DNA of 64,000 bases, from the NCBI RefSeq assembly GCF_900107115.1, contig NZ_FNOS01000003.1, positions 186,001 to 250,000 of the forward strand. The letters run 5' to 3'. The position numbers and the translations under genes are program-made. The DNA is from Salimicrobium album. Lineage in GTDB: Bacteria; Bacillota; Bacilli; Bacillales; Halobacillaceae. A model generated the notes under the pieces. That model worked only from the letters and a program-made list of their open reading frames with translations. It had not been told where the DNA came from and made no database searches. Every line of letters begins with the position of its first letter. Position 1 is the stretch's first letter. Positions 49,787-58,753 of the stretch are shown here, one piece after another.

Positions 49787-50770
49787 TCACGCATCAGCCG
49801 GGAATACGACTCCTATCTGTTTTCTCACCTCTTCCATCAGGCGTGCCGTTTCCAGGGAGTGCGCCGGCGCAGCTGCGGAAAATTCAGACGATTTCCCTTT
49901 CCGGACCATATTCGTAAAAGCTTTCAGTTCTCCATACATTGAAGGTTCCGATAAAGCACCCGGCAGTTCTTCAACGGATCCGTCTCTGTACCTGATCGTC
50001 ATCCCCTCGGGTGTGGAAATGTCGGGTATCACTATAGAACCTTCCTCCCCCTGAATCTCCGAGGGGGCGTAAGAATTGTGGATTTTAGAGAAAGAGACGA
50101 CCCCTTCCATATCATCGTATTGAAAAAGTGCCGTGCCTTCACCGTCTACGCCTGTCTCGAGAAGCACGCCTGTCGCCCTGGCGGAAGAAGGTGTTCCGAA
50201 TAGCGTAATCATTGGATAAATTCCATATACACCAAGGTCCATCAGCGCTCCGTTTGATAATTCTCTCTTGAAAGCATTCAGTACCTCCCCGTTTCTGTAG
50301 GCTTCATAACGGGAGGAGAATTTGCAGTAATTCCCAACATAACGTCGTACTTTCCCGATTTTATGAAGATTTTCCCTGATTTCTTCAAATCCCGGCATGA
50401 ACAGCGATTTTATCGCCTCCAGAAGAACAACACCTTCTTCCTCGGCTATACGGAACATTTCTGCAGCTTCCCGGTAATTGGAAGCCAGAGGCTTCTCGCA
50501 CAATACGTGTTTCCCGTGTCTCATACAAAGGACCGCCTGGCTGTAATGCAGGGCATTGGGGCTCGCTATGTATACAGCATCAATTTCGTCACTCGCAGCA
50601 AAAGCTTCCAGATCAGTATATGTAAGGGAAATTCCGTGTTTCCCGGCAAATTCATCCGCTTTCTCCTTCGTACGTGAATATACGGCCGCCGGCTGCACTT
50701 CCTCCAGATGTGCCGCTGCCTCCAGCAGTTGATCAGTTATAAAATTCGTTCCGATGATTCCCAGTCGCAT
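49787..50770 (-). CDS. Gfo/Idh/MocA family oxidoreductase
   Basis: The 327-residue protein starts with the NAD(P) motif LGIIGTNFI, has the EKPLASNYREA motif with the active-site Lys (near residue 93) and a C-terminal beta-sheet dehydrogenase domain. It probably oxidises or reduces a sugar or polyol; the substrate cannot be told. AAGGAGG lies eight bases before the chosen ATG, though the frame opens six codons earlier. It is followed by the ABC pair after 18 bases and may be cotranscribed with it. Confidence 0.87.
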   Translation of the reverse strand: MRLGIIGTNFITDQLLEAAAHLEEVQPAAVYSRTKEKADEFAGKHGISLTYTDLEAFAASDEIDAVYIASPNALHYSQAVLCMRHGKHVLCEKPLASNYREAAEMFRIAEEEGVVLLEAIKSLFMPGFEEIRENLHKIGKVRRYVGNYCKFSSRYEAYRNGEVLNAFKRELSNGALMDLGVYGIYPMITLFGTPSSARATGVLLETGVDGEGTALFQYDDMEGVVSFSKIHNSYAPSEIQGEEGSIVIPDISTPEGMTIRYRDGSVEELPGALSEPSMYGELKAFTNMVRKGKSSEFSAAAPAHSLETARLMEEVRKQIGVVFPADA

Positions 50771-50807
50771 AACAAGAACCTCCTTCATTGATTTCCCCTC
50801 ATTATAA

Positions 50808-50843
50808 CAAAAAGAAGAGCAGGAGGTGCTCTCCCCGCTCTTC
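50808..50843 (-). terminator. Terminator of msrAB
   Basis: GAAGAGC and GCTCTTC form a stem; on the minus strand CTTTTTG follows. Confidence 0.7.
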
Positions 50844-50906
50844 AGGTGGAATGTATAAAGTGATTTTCATGACCTGTCTTTGGTCTGTAATGAAACGGTC
50901 TCTCTC

Positions 50907-52034
50907 TTACTTGAAGTCGTCTGCATATTCTTCATACTCTGTTCCAGGCAGCTCATCGGCCGGTATGAACTTCATAGCCGCCGAATTCATGCAGTATCTG
51001 AGGCCGTGTGGCTCAGGACCGTCCTGGAAGACGTGGCCCAGATGGGAATCCGCCTGTTTACTGCGGACTTCCACATTTGTACCGAAAACCCCTGTGTCTT
51101 CTTCATAGGTGATATTCGCGAGTTCCAGAGGCTTCGTGAAACTCGGCCATCCTGTTCCGGAATCGTACTGGTCCCTGGAACTGAACAGCGGCTCTCCCGA
51201 AACGATGTCCACGTATATACCGTCTCTCTCATTGTCATGATATTTGTTGTCATACGCAGGCTCCGTCCCGTCTTCCTGAGTCACTTCATATTGCACACTG
51301 CTAAGTTCGGAAACAGCTGATGCTTTATCTTCCACCGCAAACGGCGAGGTTTTATTTATTTCGTATTTACGGTCTTCTCCCCACGTTTGCTTCAGGTAGT
51401 CATCACGCCCTGAGTTATCTCTGTAATGCTCATAACGGCCCGGATTCTTCTTGTAGTAATCCTGATGGTACTCCTCCGCTTTATAAAACGTGTCATATTC
51501 TTCGACGGAAGTCACAATCTCACCGTCGAACCTTCCGGAGTCTTCCATTTCCATCAGGGAAGACTCAGCAGCCTGGCGCTGTGCTTCATCGTGATAAAAA
51601 ATCGCCGATAAATAAGGCTCTCCCCTATCCACGAACTGCCCACCATCATCTGTCGGGTTTATTTGACGCCAGAAAATCTGCAGGAGATCTTCATAACTGA
51701 TCTGTTCCGGATCGTACGTTATCTGAACGGCTTCCTGATGCCCTGTTTCTTTACCCGAAACTTCTTCATAAGTAGGGTTTTCCGTTTCTCCCCCCGTGTA
51801 CCCCGACACCGCACGGATCACTCCAGGTCTTGATTCGAAGGGAGGCTCCATGCACCAGAAACAGCCGCCGGCAAACGTCGCCTGCTCCATTCCTTCAAGG
51901 TCTCCCTGCAGTTCCGACTGTTCCGTCGCAAGCACTTCTTCATATTCATTAGCTGTGAACGTCTGGTATAAAAACCATCCGCCCGCCAGCAGGGTTAACG
52001 TTACTATACTGAGTATCCAGCGTCTTTTATTCAT
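50907..52034 (-). CDS. msrAB: Membrane-anchored methionine sulfoxide reductase MsrA-MsrB fusion
   Basis: The 375-residue protein has an N-terminal signal anchor (about residues 6-25), an MsrA domain with the catalytic Cys58 in GGCFWC, and an MsrB domain with SGTGWPSF and the catalytic Cys in RYCMNSAA. It would repair both stereoisomers of methionine sulfoxide in proteins outside the membrane. MsrB lacks the usual CxxC zinc pairs and has Thr where many MsrB carry the resolving Cys. No thioredoxin-like domain is fused, so an external reductant is needed. Confidence 0.9.
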   Translation of the reverse strand: MNKRRWILSIVTLTLLAGGWFLYQTFTANEYEEVLATEQSELQGDLEGMEQATFAGGCFWCMEPPFESRPGVIRAVSGYTGGETENPTYEEVSGKETGHQEAVQITYDPEQISYEDLLQIFWRQINPTDDGGQFVDRGEPYLSAIFYHDEAQRQAAESSLMEMEDSGRFDGEIVTSVEEYDTFYKAEEYHQDYYKKNPGRYEHYRDNSGRDDYLKQTWGEDRKYEINKTSPFAVEDKASAVSELSSVQYEVTQEDGTEPAYDNKYHDNERDGIYVDIVSGEPLFSSRDQYDSGTGWPSFTKPLELANITYEEDTGVFGTNVEVRSKQADSHLGHVFQDGPEPHGLRYCMNSAAMKFIPADELPGTEYEEYADDFK

Positions 52035-52112
52035 AATCCGCCTCTTTTCCGTCTCTTTTTCTCAATTATAAGGAAAAAGAAGGAAAACAAAAAACATTAT
52101 GCCTATTCTGAC

Positions 52113-52155
52113 TAGAAAATCTGGTGCAGAAAGAATAATTTCCCCGCACCAGGTT
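52113..52155 (-). terminator. Candidate terminator of the acyl-CoA synthetase gene
   Basis: CTGGTGC and GCACCAG, extended by AGAA/TTCT, form a stem just after the stop codon; the minus-strand T-tract (ATTTTCT) is weak. Confidence 0.55.
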
Positions 52156-52168
52156 CTGTAGCATCGAC

Positions 52169-53713
52169 TTATTTCGTTTTGACAGCTTCTTCCCGTAATT
52201 TGAATTTCTGAAGTTTTCCACTGGCATTTCTCGGCAGCTCTTCAACAAACTCGTACCGTTTCGGCCGCTTGTACCGGGAAAGCCTATTCCACGACAAAAG
52301 AAATTCATCGATTTCCTGAGCGGAAACCTCCTCTTTTTTCACGATAAAAGCTACGACCTTTTCTCCCCATTTCGCATCCGGCTCCCCTACTACGGCAGCA
52401 TCTTCGACAGCCGGGTGTTCGCTCAGAGCATCTTCCACTTCCCGGGAGTAGATATTCTCTCCCCCGGAAATGATCATATCTTTCACCCGGTCCCGGACCC
52501 AGAGGTATCCTTCCTCGTCCATCATCCCTACATCTCCGGAGTAATACCATCCGTCCCGTATCGACTGCTCTGTCGCTTCCGGTCGTTTATAATATCCTTT
52601 CATCATACTCGGCCCACGCACGATGATTTCACCAAGCTCGCCCGGGGCGCATATATCTTCGGGGGTCCCGCTCTCCTCATCTTCCGATCTGATGATACGG
52701 ACTTCCTGATTCACCAGGGGTTTACCGGCCGAACCGGCTTTCTTTATCTGTTCATCCTCCATCTGTACCGTAATGGCAGGACCCATTTCCGTCATCCCGT
52801 AAGCCTGTACGAGACCGATACCGAGCACGTCATACAACTCCCTCGTAAGGGACGGGGGCATGGGTGCGCCGCCGTAGAGGCCCTGACGCAGCGTAGTTAT
52901 ATCCTCTTTCGTAAATTCCTCCTGAATCATCATGTGCCACATAGTCGGAGCCCCGAACATCGTGGTGATTCCTTCTTCCCTCACCAGCCTTATCGTTTCT
53001 TTCGGGTCGTAGTGATGCAGAATCGCATTCCCGGCACCTACAAGAATTCTCGGGAAAATCGCACAGTGAAGTTCGGCACAGTGAAACATAGGACCGATGG
53101 ACAGGCCTTTATCGGCTGCAGTGAGACGCATGGTCAAAGCCATAGCCATCGCCTGATCCACCATATCCCTGTGCGTATGAAGTACGCCTTTCGGTTTCCC
53201 TGTCGTGCCCGATGTGTACATGATTGCATACGTGTCGTCTTCGTCGAGCTCCGTTTCCACATTCGTCACGTCGGAAGAGAGTTTGCTGTAGAGATACTCC
53301 CCTTTCCCGTCTTTCTCATCAATGGACCAGAATTGAACATCTGTCATATCTGCCTGAACGGGATCAACCTGAGGACTCGTCGCCCGTTCATACAGAACCA
53401 CTTTCGGTTCTGCATCCGCCAGAATAAATGCGATCTCCTTTTCTGTCAGTCTGAAGTTAATCGGATTAAACACCGCGCCCAGCCTGGCACAGGCAAATAA
53501 CACAGTCATAAACTCCGACGTGTTAAAAAGAACAGTGGATACTACATCCCCTTTTGATATACCGTTATCCTGCAGTGTATGGGCAAATCTGTTCACTTCT
53601 TCCTTCCATTCTCCATACGTCCACCTTACATTGATACGTTCATCCACCAGTCCTTCTCTTTCGGGAAATTTAGCTGCTGTCTGATCGAACATCGACTTTA
53701 GTGTCGGTCCCAT
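52169..53713 (-). CDS. Long-chain fatty-acid-CoA ligase family protein
   Basis: The 514-residue AMP-forming ligase has the P-loop-like YTSGTTGKPKGV (near residue 165), YGMTEMGPA, GWYYSGDVG and the C-terminal catalytic Lys in RNASGKLQK. It activates a carboxylic acid, probably a medium- or long-chain fatty acid, to its CoA thioester. It resembles B. subtilis YhfT/YngI-type synthetases. It is monocistronic and no beta-oxidation genes are adjacent, so the chain length cannot be fixed. Confidence 0.87.
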   Translation of the reverse strand: MGPTLKSMFDQTAAKFPEREGLVDERINVRWTYGEWKEEVNRFAHTLQDNGISKGDVVSTVLFNTSEFMTVLFACARLGAVFNPINFRLTEKEIAFILADAEPKVVLYERATSPQVDPVQADMTDVQFWSIDEKDGKGEYLYSKLSSDVTNVETELDEDDTYAIMYTSGTTGKPKGVLHTHRDMVDQAMAMALTMRLTAADKGLSIGPMFHCAELHCAIFPRILVGAGNAILHHYDPKETIRLVREEGITTMFGAPTMWHMMIQEEFTKEDITTLRQGLYGGAPMPPSLTRELYDVLGIGLVQAYGMTEMGPAITVQMEDEQIKKAGSAGKPLVNQEVRIIRSEDEESGTPEDICAPGELGEIIVRGPSMMKGYYKRPEATEQSIRDGWYYSGDVGMMDEEGYLWVRDRVKDMIISGGENIYSREVEDALSEHPAVEDAAVVGEPDAKWGEKVVAFIVKKEEVSAQEIDEFLLSWNRLSRYKRPKRYEFVEELPRNASGKLQKFKLREEAVKTK

Positions 53714-53790
53714 CTCTCCACCCCTTATCTAAAAATTCAGATTTCTTTCATATAGTATCTATTCGACAGGTAAGGTACATTTTCCTTCAA

Positions 53791-53820
53791 AAAAAGCAGG
53801 AGTATTAAACTCCCGCTTTT
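53791..53820 (-). terminator. Terminator overlapping the end of the HAD phosphatase gene
   Basis: The arms AAAAGCAGGAGT and ACTCCCGCTTTT pair over 12 bp with one G-U pair in the minus-strand RNA. The TAA stop lies in the loop and a run of T follows. Confidence 0.85.
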
Positions 53821-54560
53821 GCATCTACCACACGGTTTATAACGCTGGCCACTCCGTGCTCCACGTTCGTGCCCGTAACCAGATCCGCTTCCTGTTTCAC
53901 TTCTTCCTGAGCGTTCCCCATCGCTACACCGATCCCCGCTTCTTTAATCATGGCAAGGTCATTCAGACTGTCTCCCACTGCCATCACTTCGTTCAGGGAG
54001 AAACCGAGTAATCCGCTGATTTTATGAAGAGCAGCCGCCTTACTCACTCCGGCCGGGTTGATTTCTATATTTACAGGACTCGAATTCGTCACTTCAAGCG
54101 CAGGGTTGGCCGTCACTTCTTTAAGAATGACGTTCCGGACGTCTTCATCCGGCACTTCCAGACCGATTTTCAGCCATTCATACTCTTCGATCGGTTTCTC
54201 AAATTTATAATCGGAGTCAAAAGCTCCTTCCACCGTGGACGTCCAGAGACGCACGCCATATTCTTTCTGTATTTCCCACAGCCGCTTCACTTCTTCCATG
54301 CCGAGTACTTCACGTGTCACCAGATTAAAATCTCCGTCGTATATTTCCCCGCCGTTGACAGTAACGATGTACTCGGAATCCCCGAGCGAACGGACCAGGC
54401 TGCGACAGTGACCTATCGGACGCCCGGTACTCACGATAACGTGAATCCCTGCGTCTTTCGCCCGTTCTATAGCTCTTTTATTTTCCTCGGATATTTCGAA
54501 CTCATTTTTCAAAAGCGTTCCATCCATATCCAGAGCAATCAATCTTATATTATCTTCCAT
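53805..54560 (-). CDS. Cof-type HAD-IIB hydrolase
   Basis: The 251-residue protein has HAD motif I ALDMDGTLL, motif II VSTGRPIG, motif III Lys in the AAALHK region and motif IV MAVGDSLNDLAMI, with a C2B cap between. Such enzymes remove phosphate from sugar phosphates, nucleotides or flavin. B. subtilis YwpJ/YxeH are comparable. The substrate is unknown. Its stop codon lies in the loop of its terminator. Confidence 0.88.
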   Translation of the reverse strand: MEDNIRLIALDMDGTLLKNEFEISEENKRAIERAKDAGIHVIVSTGRPIGHCRSLVRSLGDSEYIVTVNGGEIYDGDFNLVTREVLGMEEVKRLWEIQKEYGVRLWTSTVEGAFDSDYKFEKPIEEYEWLKIGLEVPDEDVRNVILKEVTANPALEVTNSSPVNIEINPAGVSKAAALHKISGLLGFSLNEVMAVGDSLNDLAMIKEAGIGVAMGNAQEEVKQEADLVTGTNVEHGVASVINRVVDAKAGV

Positions 54561-54642
54561 TGTTATTCACGTCCTCTCTACGACTATATTCTAATACATA
54601 CACACCCCTTCGTCCACCGGAACGGAGTTTCTCCCCGGCGAC

Positions 54643-54673
54643 CCAAAAAAAAGCCCCCGGGCCGGGGACTTTT
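54643..54673 (-). terminator. Terminator of cstB
   Basis: AAAAGCCCCCGG and CCGGGGACTTTT pair over 12 bp with one G-U pair in the minus-strand RNA; eight T follow. Confidence 0.9.
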
Positions 54674-54680
54674 GGCAGTA

Positions 54681-56090
54681 TTATGCTTCAATCAGTTTAT
54701 TGACCTGTTTCTTCCATAGACCGAAACCGCCATCCATATTACGGATATCGGTGATGCCGTTCGCCTGGAGAACACTTGCAGCAATAGCCGAGCGCACGCC
54801 GGAGCCGCACTGAACAACGAGCGGGCGATCTGCCGGCACTTCGTCGATCTTATCCGGTAATTCTCCGAGATAAATGTGAGCGGCACCTTCAATGTGCGCT
54901 TCTTCATATTCTTCCTCGGAACGGACGTCGAGCACTTTCGCTTCTCCGTTCTCGATCATCGATACCGACTCTTCCGGAGTTACGTTGTGGTAGTGCTCCG
55001 TACGGTCACTCATAGTGACCGCCTGAGTGGCATCCATATAGTGGGTAACATTGTCGATTCCGATCGAGCGGAGAGCTGTCAGAACTTCGTGGTGATCCTT
55101 CTCATCGGTAAGGATATAAAGATCCCGGTCGTAATCCACGAGCCATCCGGCCCAGTTAGCGAAGGATTTGTTGATCGGGATATTAAATGTCCCTTTCACG
55201 TGATTCTTCGCAAAACGGGCGGAGTCACGGGTATCGAGAACCTGGACACCGTTATCGATCGCTTCTTCAAGCTCTTTCGGATTATCGATACGTTTCGGAT
55301 CGTTAAGGTCGCGTACGATTTCCGCTCCGGATTTGTTCACCTTTTTCATTTCGGCGAAATAAACCGGAGGCGCCGGCTGTCCATCCGTCAGTTCTTTAAC
55401 GAACTCATCGGCGTCCGTATGACTGAACACCCAGTTTTCTTTCTTTTCATAACCGAGGGTGGACTGTGGCACGGCACCGAGAGACTTACCGCAGGCACTG
55501 CCTGCTCCGTGACCGGGCCAGATTTGCAGATAATCCGGAAGTTCACTGAACTTCTGAAGAGATTCAAACATCTGCTGTCCGCCTTTTTCTGCAGTACCTT
55601 CAGCCCCTGCAGCTTTATCCAGAAGATCCGGACGGCCGACGTCGCCGACAAAGAGGAAATCACCGGTGAAGACGCCCATGGCATTATCCGTTCCTCCGTC
55701 TTTCAGAGTGAACGACAGACTCTCCGGTGTGTGGCCCGGAGTATGAAGAACGCCTATCGTGACGTTTCCCACTTTCACTTCGTCTCCGTCTTTCAGAAGC
55801 TGATGGGGAAGGTGGTCGATATTTTCGTACTTCCAGTCGTCATCTCCTTCATCGGAGACGTACAGTACAGCTCCGAGACGCTCTGCCATTTCACGGCCTC
55901 CGGAAACGAAATCCGCGTGGATGTGAGTTTCAAGGGCACCGTTGATGGTCAAACCGTTTTCGTTCGCTTCTTTGATATAAGGTTCAATCTCGCGTGCAGG
56001 GTCGATGACTACTGCCTCACCGGTTGCCTGACAACCGACGAGATAAGACGCCTGCGCCAGATTATCATCATAAAAATGTTTCAGTAACAT
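54681..56090 (-). CDS. cstB: CstB-type persulfide dioxygenase-rhodanese
   Basis: The 469-residue protein has an N-terminal metallo-beta-lactamase domain with the iron ligands in ETHIHADF (His56, His58, Asp60) and HTPGHT, and Cys200 in GSACGKSLGA, the place of the essential thiol of S. aureus CstB. A middle rhodanese-like domain (about 275-350) has no active Cys, and a C-terminal rhodanese (about 370-465) has Cys428 in VQCGSGVRSA. The family oxidises thiol persulfides to sulfite and thiosulfate. AGGAGG precedes the chosen ATG; a CstR-type box lies 30 bases upstream. Confidence 0.92.
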   Translation of the reverse strand: MLLKHFYDDNLAQASYLVGCQATGEAVVIDPAREIEPYIKEANENGLTINGALETHIHADFVSGGREMAERLGAVLYVSDEGDDDWKYENIDHLPHQLLKDGDEVKVGNVTIGVLHTPGHTPESLSFTLKDGGTDNAMGVFTGDFLFVGDVGRPDLLDKAAGAEGTAEKGGQQMFESLQKFSELPDYLQIWPGHGAGSACGKSLGAVPQSTLGYEKKENWVFSHTDADEFVKELTDGQPAPPVYFAEMKKVNKSGAEIVRDLNDPKRIDNPKELEEAIDNGVQVLDTRDSARFAKNHVKGTFNIPINKSFANWAGWLVDYDRDLYILTDEKDHHEVLTALRSIGIDNVTHYMDATQAVTMSDRTEHYHNVTPEESVSMIENGEAKVLDVRSEEEYEEAHIEGAAHIYLGELPDKIDEVPADRPLVVQCGSGVRSAIAASVLQANGITDIRNMDGGFGLWKKQVNKLIEA

Positions 56091-56119
56091 AGAAATTGAC
56101 CTCCTATTGTTATTTTTAA

Positions 56120-56135
56120 CTACCGTACGGGGTAT
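56120..56135 (-). promoter_or_regulatory. CstR-type operator before cstB
   Basis: On the minus strand ATACCCCGTACGGTAG resembles the boxes of the cstR region (ATACCCCTGTAGGTAT) with the same length and flanks. It lies between the upstream TlpA-like gene and cstB, so cstB seems to have its own promoter. Confidence 0.65.
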
Positions 56136-56170
56136 ATTAGAGGTATATCCGTTCCGGAAAATCATTAAAC

Positions 56171-56743
56171 CTATTTCATTTCTTCGAGCCTCTGTTCCAT
56201 CAAATCTTTGTTCATACCTCCGAGAATCACAGACTGGACTTTCCCTTCCTTATCTATAAACACGGAAGTCGGTACAGGCCCTACTTCGTATTTAGCCATC
56301 ACGTCCGAATTGCGATCAAGTAATACAGGAAATGAAAGGTCGAACTCTCCCGCAAACTGGCTTACATCATTTCTTGTCGCTTCTGTTTCCGTAAGGTTCA
56401 CCGCAAGTATTTCAAAATCATCCCTGGAGCTGTACACTTCTTCCATATCCGGCATTTCTGCACGACACGGCGGGCACCACGTGCCCCAGAAGTTCACAAT
56501 TACCGGGGTTCCCCGATAGTCGGAGAGACTCACCTCTTTTCCACTTAATGTCGGAAGCGTAAAGTCAGGAGCCGGTTCCCCTTTTTCAAAACTTGAAGAA
56601 TCGTTCTGGCCATCCGGTCCTTCGGCTGTCATCACTGTATCTCCACTTTCCTGTGTCGCCGTCTCTTCCGGTTCATATAGAAGGTCGTAAAGAGCCCATC
56701 CGAACAATACTACAACGACTGCAATTACAATCCATTTCTTCAC
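56171..56743 (-). CDS. TlpA/ResA-like membrane-anchored thiol-disulfide protein
   Basis: The 190-residue protein has an N-terminal signal anchor (residues 4-22), an acidic linker and a thioredoxin fold with active site WGTWCPPCRAEM (Cys90, Cys93). It works outside the membrane as a reductant of target disulfides, fed by CcdA. Active-site WCPPC is closer to TlpA-type proteins than to the CEPC of ResA. It begins at GTG overlapping the ccdA stop (TAGTG), so the two are coupled. The substrate is unknown; persulfide-damaged surface proteins are a context-based guess. Confidence 0.87.
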   Translation of the reverse strand: MKKWIVIAVVVVLFGWALYDLLYEPEETATQESGDTVMTAEGPDGQNDSSSFEKGEPAPDFTLPTLSGKEVSLSDYRGTPVIVNFWGTWCPPCRAEMPDMEEVYSSRDDFEILAVNLTETEATRNDVSQFAGEFDLSFPVLLDRNSDVMAKYEVGPVPTSVFIDKEGKVQSVILGGMNKDLMEQRLEEMK

Positions 56744-57507
56744 TACAATATCCCCCTGAATATAATTGTACCCAGGTTAGAAAGCCAGGTGTCCTGCACC
56801 ATACGGAGAAGCATATTGGATATTCTCGTGAGCTGACCCGTATATAGCATTATCCCCATCACAACCATGAGGCTGCCTCCCACTTTCATGAATATCTGGC
56901 TGTAGCGCACTACCGCTCTTGCAGAACCAACGAAGAATGAGAAAATCAGAAACGGCAAAGCGAAACCGAGTACGTAAAATACGCTGTAAACCATCCCCTG
57001 CGTGGGGTTACTGGCTGCAAGTACGAGAATCGAACCGAAAATCGGGCCGATACACGGCGTCCATCCGGCTGCAAATCCGAGACCTGTAAAAACAGAACCG
57101 GTATACCCCAGGGTTCTCTTAGGCTTTACAGAGAACCGTTTTTCCCGCATCAGCCAGGAGAAATTGATCCATCCTGCTACAAACAGCCCCATCACGATAA
57201 TGAAAACGCCGGCGATCCGCTGCAGGAAAACTCCGGAATCCCCGGTCAGCACTCCCTGCATCCATTGTCCGGCAAGTGATGCCCCGAACCCGAGGCTCAG
57301 GAAAACCGTTGCCACCCCGATCAGGAAGAAAACCGAATGCAGAAGGACTTTTTTTCTTATTTGAGGATTGTTCTGATCCTGTATATCTTTCACACTCATA
57401 CCTGTAATATATGATAAATAGGCCGGAAAAATCGGCAGCGTGCACGGCGAAAGAAAAGATAAAACGCCTGCCCCGAAAGCCAGCCAAAACGTTACGTCCG
57501 CTTCCAT
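56743..57507 (-). CDS. ccdA: CcdA/DsbD-type thiol-redox membrane protein
   Basis: The 254-residue protein has about seven membrane segments and the two redox Cys typical of the family, in LSPCTLPIFPAYLSYI (first segment) and GWTPCIGPIFGS. It moves electrons from cytosolic thioredoxin to external partners. It overlaps the preceding 6-TM gene by 16 bases and the following TlpA-like gene by three, which makes a tight three-gene unit. It could be a dedicated copy next to another genomic ccdA for cytochrome c maturation. Confidence 0.9.
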   Translation of the reverse strand: MEADVTFWLAFGAGVLSFLSPCTLPIFPAYLSYITGMSVKDIQDQNNPQIRKKVLLHSVFFLIGVATVFLSLGFGASLAGQWMQGVLTGDSGVFLQRIAGVFIIVMGLFVAGWINFSWLMREKRFSVKPKRTLGYTGSVFTGLGFAAGWTPCIGPIFGSILVLAASNPTQGMVYSVFYVLGFALPFLIFSFFVGSARAVVRYSQIFMKVGGSLMVVMGIMLYTGQLTRISNMLLRMVQDTWLSNLGTIIFRGIL

Positions 57508-58091
57508 TTAAATACCCCCCTGCCCATAATGAACACGCCGGCAGCGATTACAAAATAATACCCGGCGTCCACCGGCACTCCCATAACGTCAAGTACCGGG
57601 ACGATCAGACTGACAGCACCCGCAGCAAGCATCACACTTCCAAACAGGGCTGACCAGTAATTCTTCCATAAAAGACTTCCCGCATAGATAATAAACCATA
57701 TAACGAGTTCATGTAATACGTTATCTTCCATAATTATTATACTTCCAATATAGTAGAAGAAAAACGAACCCGAAAGAAGAACAGTCATTCCGTACAGTTC
57801 GTCCTTGCTCAACTTCAGCCGGAAAGCATGAATAGCCGCGGCGACCGACGCTATGTAGAACTCAAGCGTACCGCTCGGATAACTCAATACCGTCACCGGG
57901 TAATCAAGTACCATAGGAAAGGTGGTAACCAGTTTACTGCTGAAAAACACGAGGAAAAACGTAGTCAGCAGGGTCGTTCCCTTTGAAAAGACCTCTTTTT
58001 TTCCCTCCATACCTGTCCGTGCAAACCGGAACACACCTGCGCTTACCAGTAAAGCAGTCAATCTTATAATTAAATATGGAGGCACAAACAT
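57492..58091 (-). CDS. Six-TM membrane protein of unknown function, linked to ccdA
   Basis: The 199-residue protein has about six hydrophobic segments and short polar loops, among them RFARTGMEGKKE near residue 23 and LDYPVTVLSYPSGTLEFY near residue 65. No domain is recognised. It is the first gene of a unit with ccdA (16-base overlap) and the TlpA-like gene, so it probably takes part in the same redox pathway. It has no Cys, so it is not itself a thiol carrier. Confidence 0.7.
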   Translation of the reverse strand: MFVPPYLIIRLTALLVSAGVFRFARTGMEGKKEVFSKGTTLLTTFFLVFFSSKLVTTFPMVLDYPVTVLSYPSGTLEFYIASVAAAIHAFRLKLSKDELYGMTVLLSGSFFFYYIGSIIIMEDNVLHELVIWFIIYAGSLLWKNYWSALFGSVMLAAGAVSLIVPVLDVMGVPVDAGYYFVIAAGVFIMGRGVFKWKRT

Positions 58092-58159
58092 AATCTCCCT
58101 CCCTCTCCTTTATACCATAATACTCTTTTCCTTTTGTGAATAATGAATGAACTTCACGT

Positions 58160-58185
58160 GTTTATTTATATACCTGCGAGGGTAC
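58160..58185 (+). promoter_or_regulatory. Sigma-B-like promoter or CstR-like box of the DUF302 gene
   Basis: GTTTAT-N14-GGGTAC resembles the sigma-B consensus (GTTTAA, GGGTAT). The overlapping ATACCTGCGAGGGTAC (58170-58185) matches the CstR-type box ATACCTGTAGGGGTAT at 12 of 16 positions. The two readings cannot be separated by eye. Confidence 0.5.
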
Positions 58186-58223
58186 ACTTATTTGAGAAAT
58201 ACTACAAAAAGGAGTGAAACGAC

Positions 58224-58607
58224 ATGTTCCACTATACAGTAGAAACGGATAAAAACCTCGAAGAAGCAGTAGAAAGTCTTCAGGCAAGCCTTCAGGAAGC
58301 GCAGTTCGGCGTACTATGGAACTTCGATGTGAAAGAGACGCTTCAGGGAAAAGGTCTCGACTTCGATACGGATTACCGGATACTTGAAGTATGTAACCCG
58401 AAAGAAGCCAAACACATCCTCGAAAAAGATCTCCTCGCAGGCTACTTTCTCCCATGTAAAATGGTCGTATACAACGATCAGGGGCAGATTAAAATCGGTA
58501 TGCCGAAACCTACGTCCCTTATGGAAATGATCGATGATAAAGAAATTAAAGATGTAGCGGCCGATATTGAAGAACGTCTGAAAGTCTGCATCGATAACGC
58601 AGCTTAA
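58224..58607 (+). CDS. DUF302 family protein
   Basis: The 127-residue soluble protein has the DUF302 pattern (YTVETDKNLEEAVESLQASLQ, FGVLWNFDVKETL, YRILEVCNP, LPCKMVVY). Two Cys, in EVCNP and LPCKM, are part of the conserved core. The function of the family is unknown, but it is often found near sulfur or redox genes, as here beside cstR. AGGAG precedes the ATG. It is monocistronic with its own terminator. Confidence 0.88.
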   Translation: MFHYTVETDKNLEEAVESLQASLQEAQFGVLWNFDVKETLQGKGLDFDTDYRILEVCNPKEAKHILEKDLLAGYFLPCKMVVYNDQGQIKIGMPKPTSLMEMIDDKEIKDVAADIEERLKVCIDNAA

Positions 58608-58632
58608 AACCTCCTTCTGAAGGGGGTTTTTC
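58608..58632 (+). terminator. Terminator of the DUF302 gene
   Basis: AAACCTCCTTC and GAAGGGGGTTT form a stem with a one-base loop plus wobble, followed by T-rich sequence. Confidence 0.8.
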
Positions 58633-58671
58633 TTTTTCTCCGGAGATCTCAAATAAAATAAGCATATCTTG

Positions 58672-58700
58672 TTGACAAAATACCTGTAGGGGTATAAGAT
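58672..58700 (+). promoter_or_regulatory. First CstR-controlled promoter of the cstR operon
   Basis: TTGACA (58672-58677) and TAAGAT (58695-58700) are spaced by 17 bases. The box ATACCTGTAGGGGTAT (58680-58695) fills the spacer, as expected for a CsoR-family repressor. Confidence 0.8.
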
Positions 58701-58753
58701 GCACTTAGTTGATTAAAAGAAATCACCTCACATTAAACAGCAAATTTTTTTCG

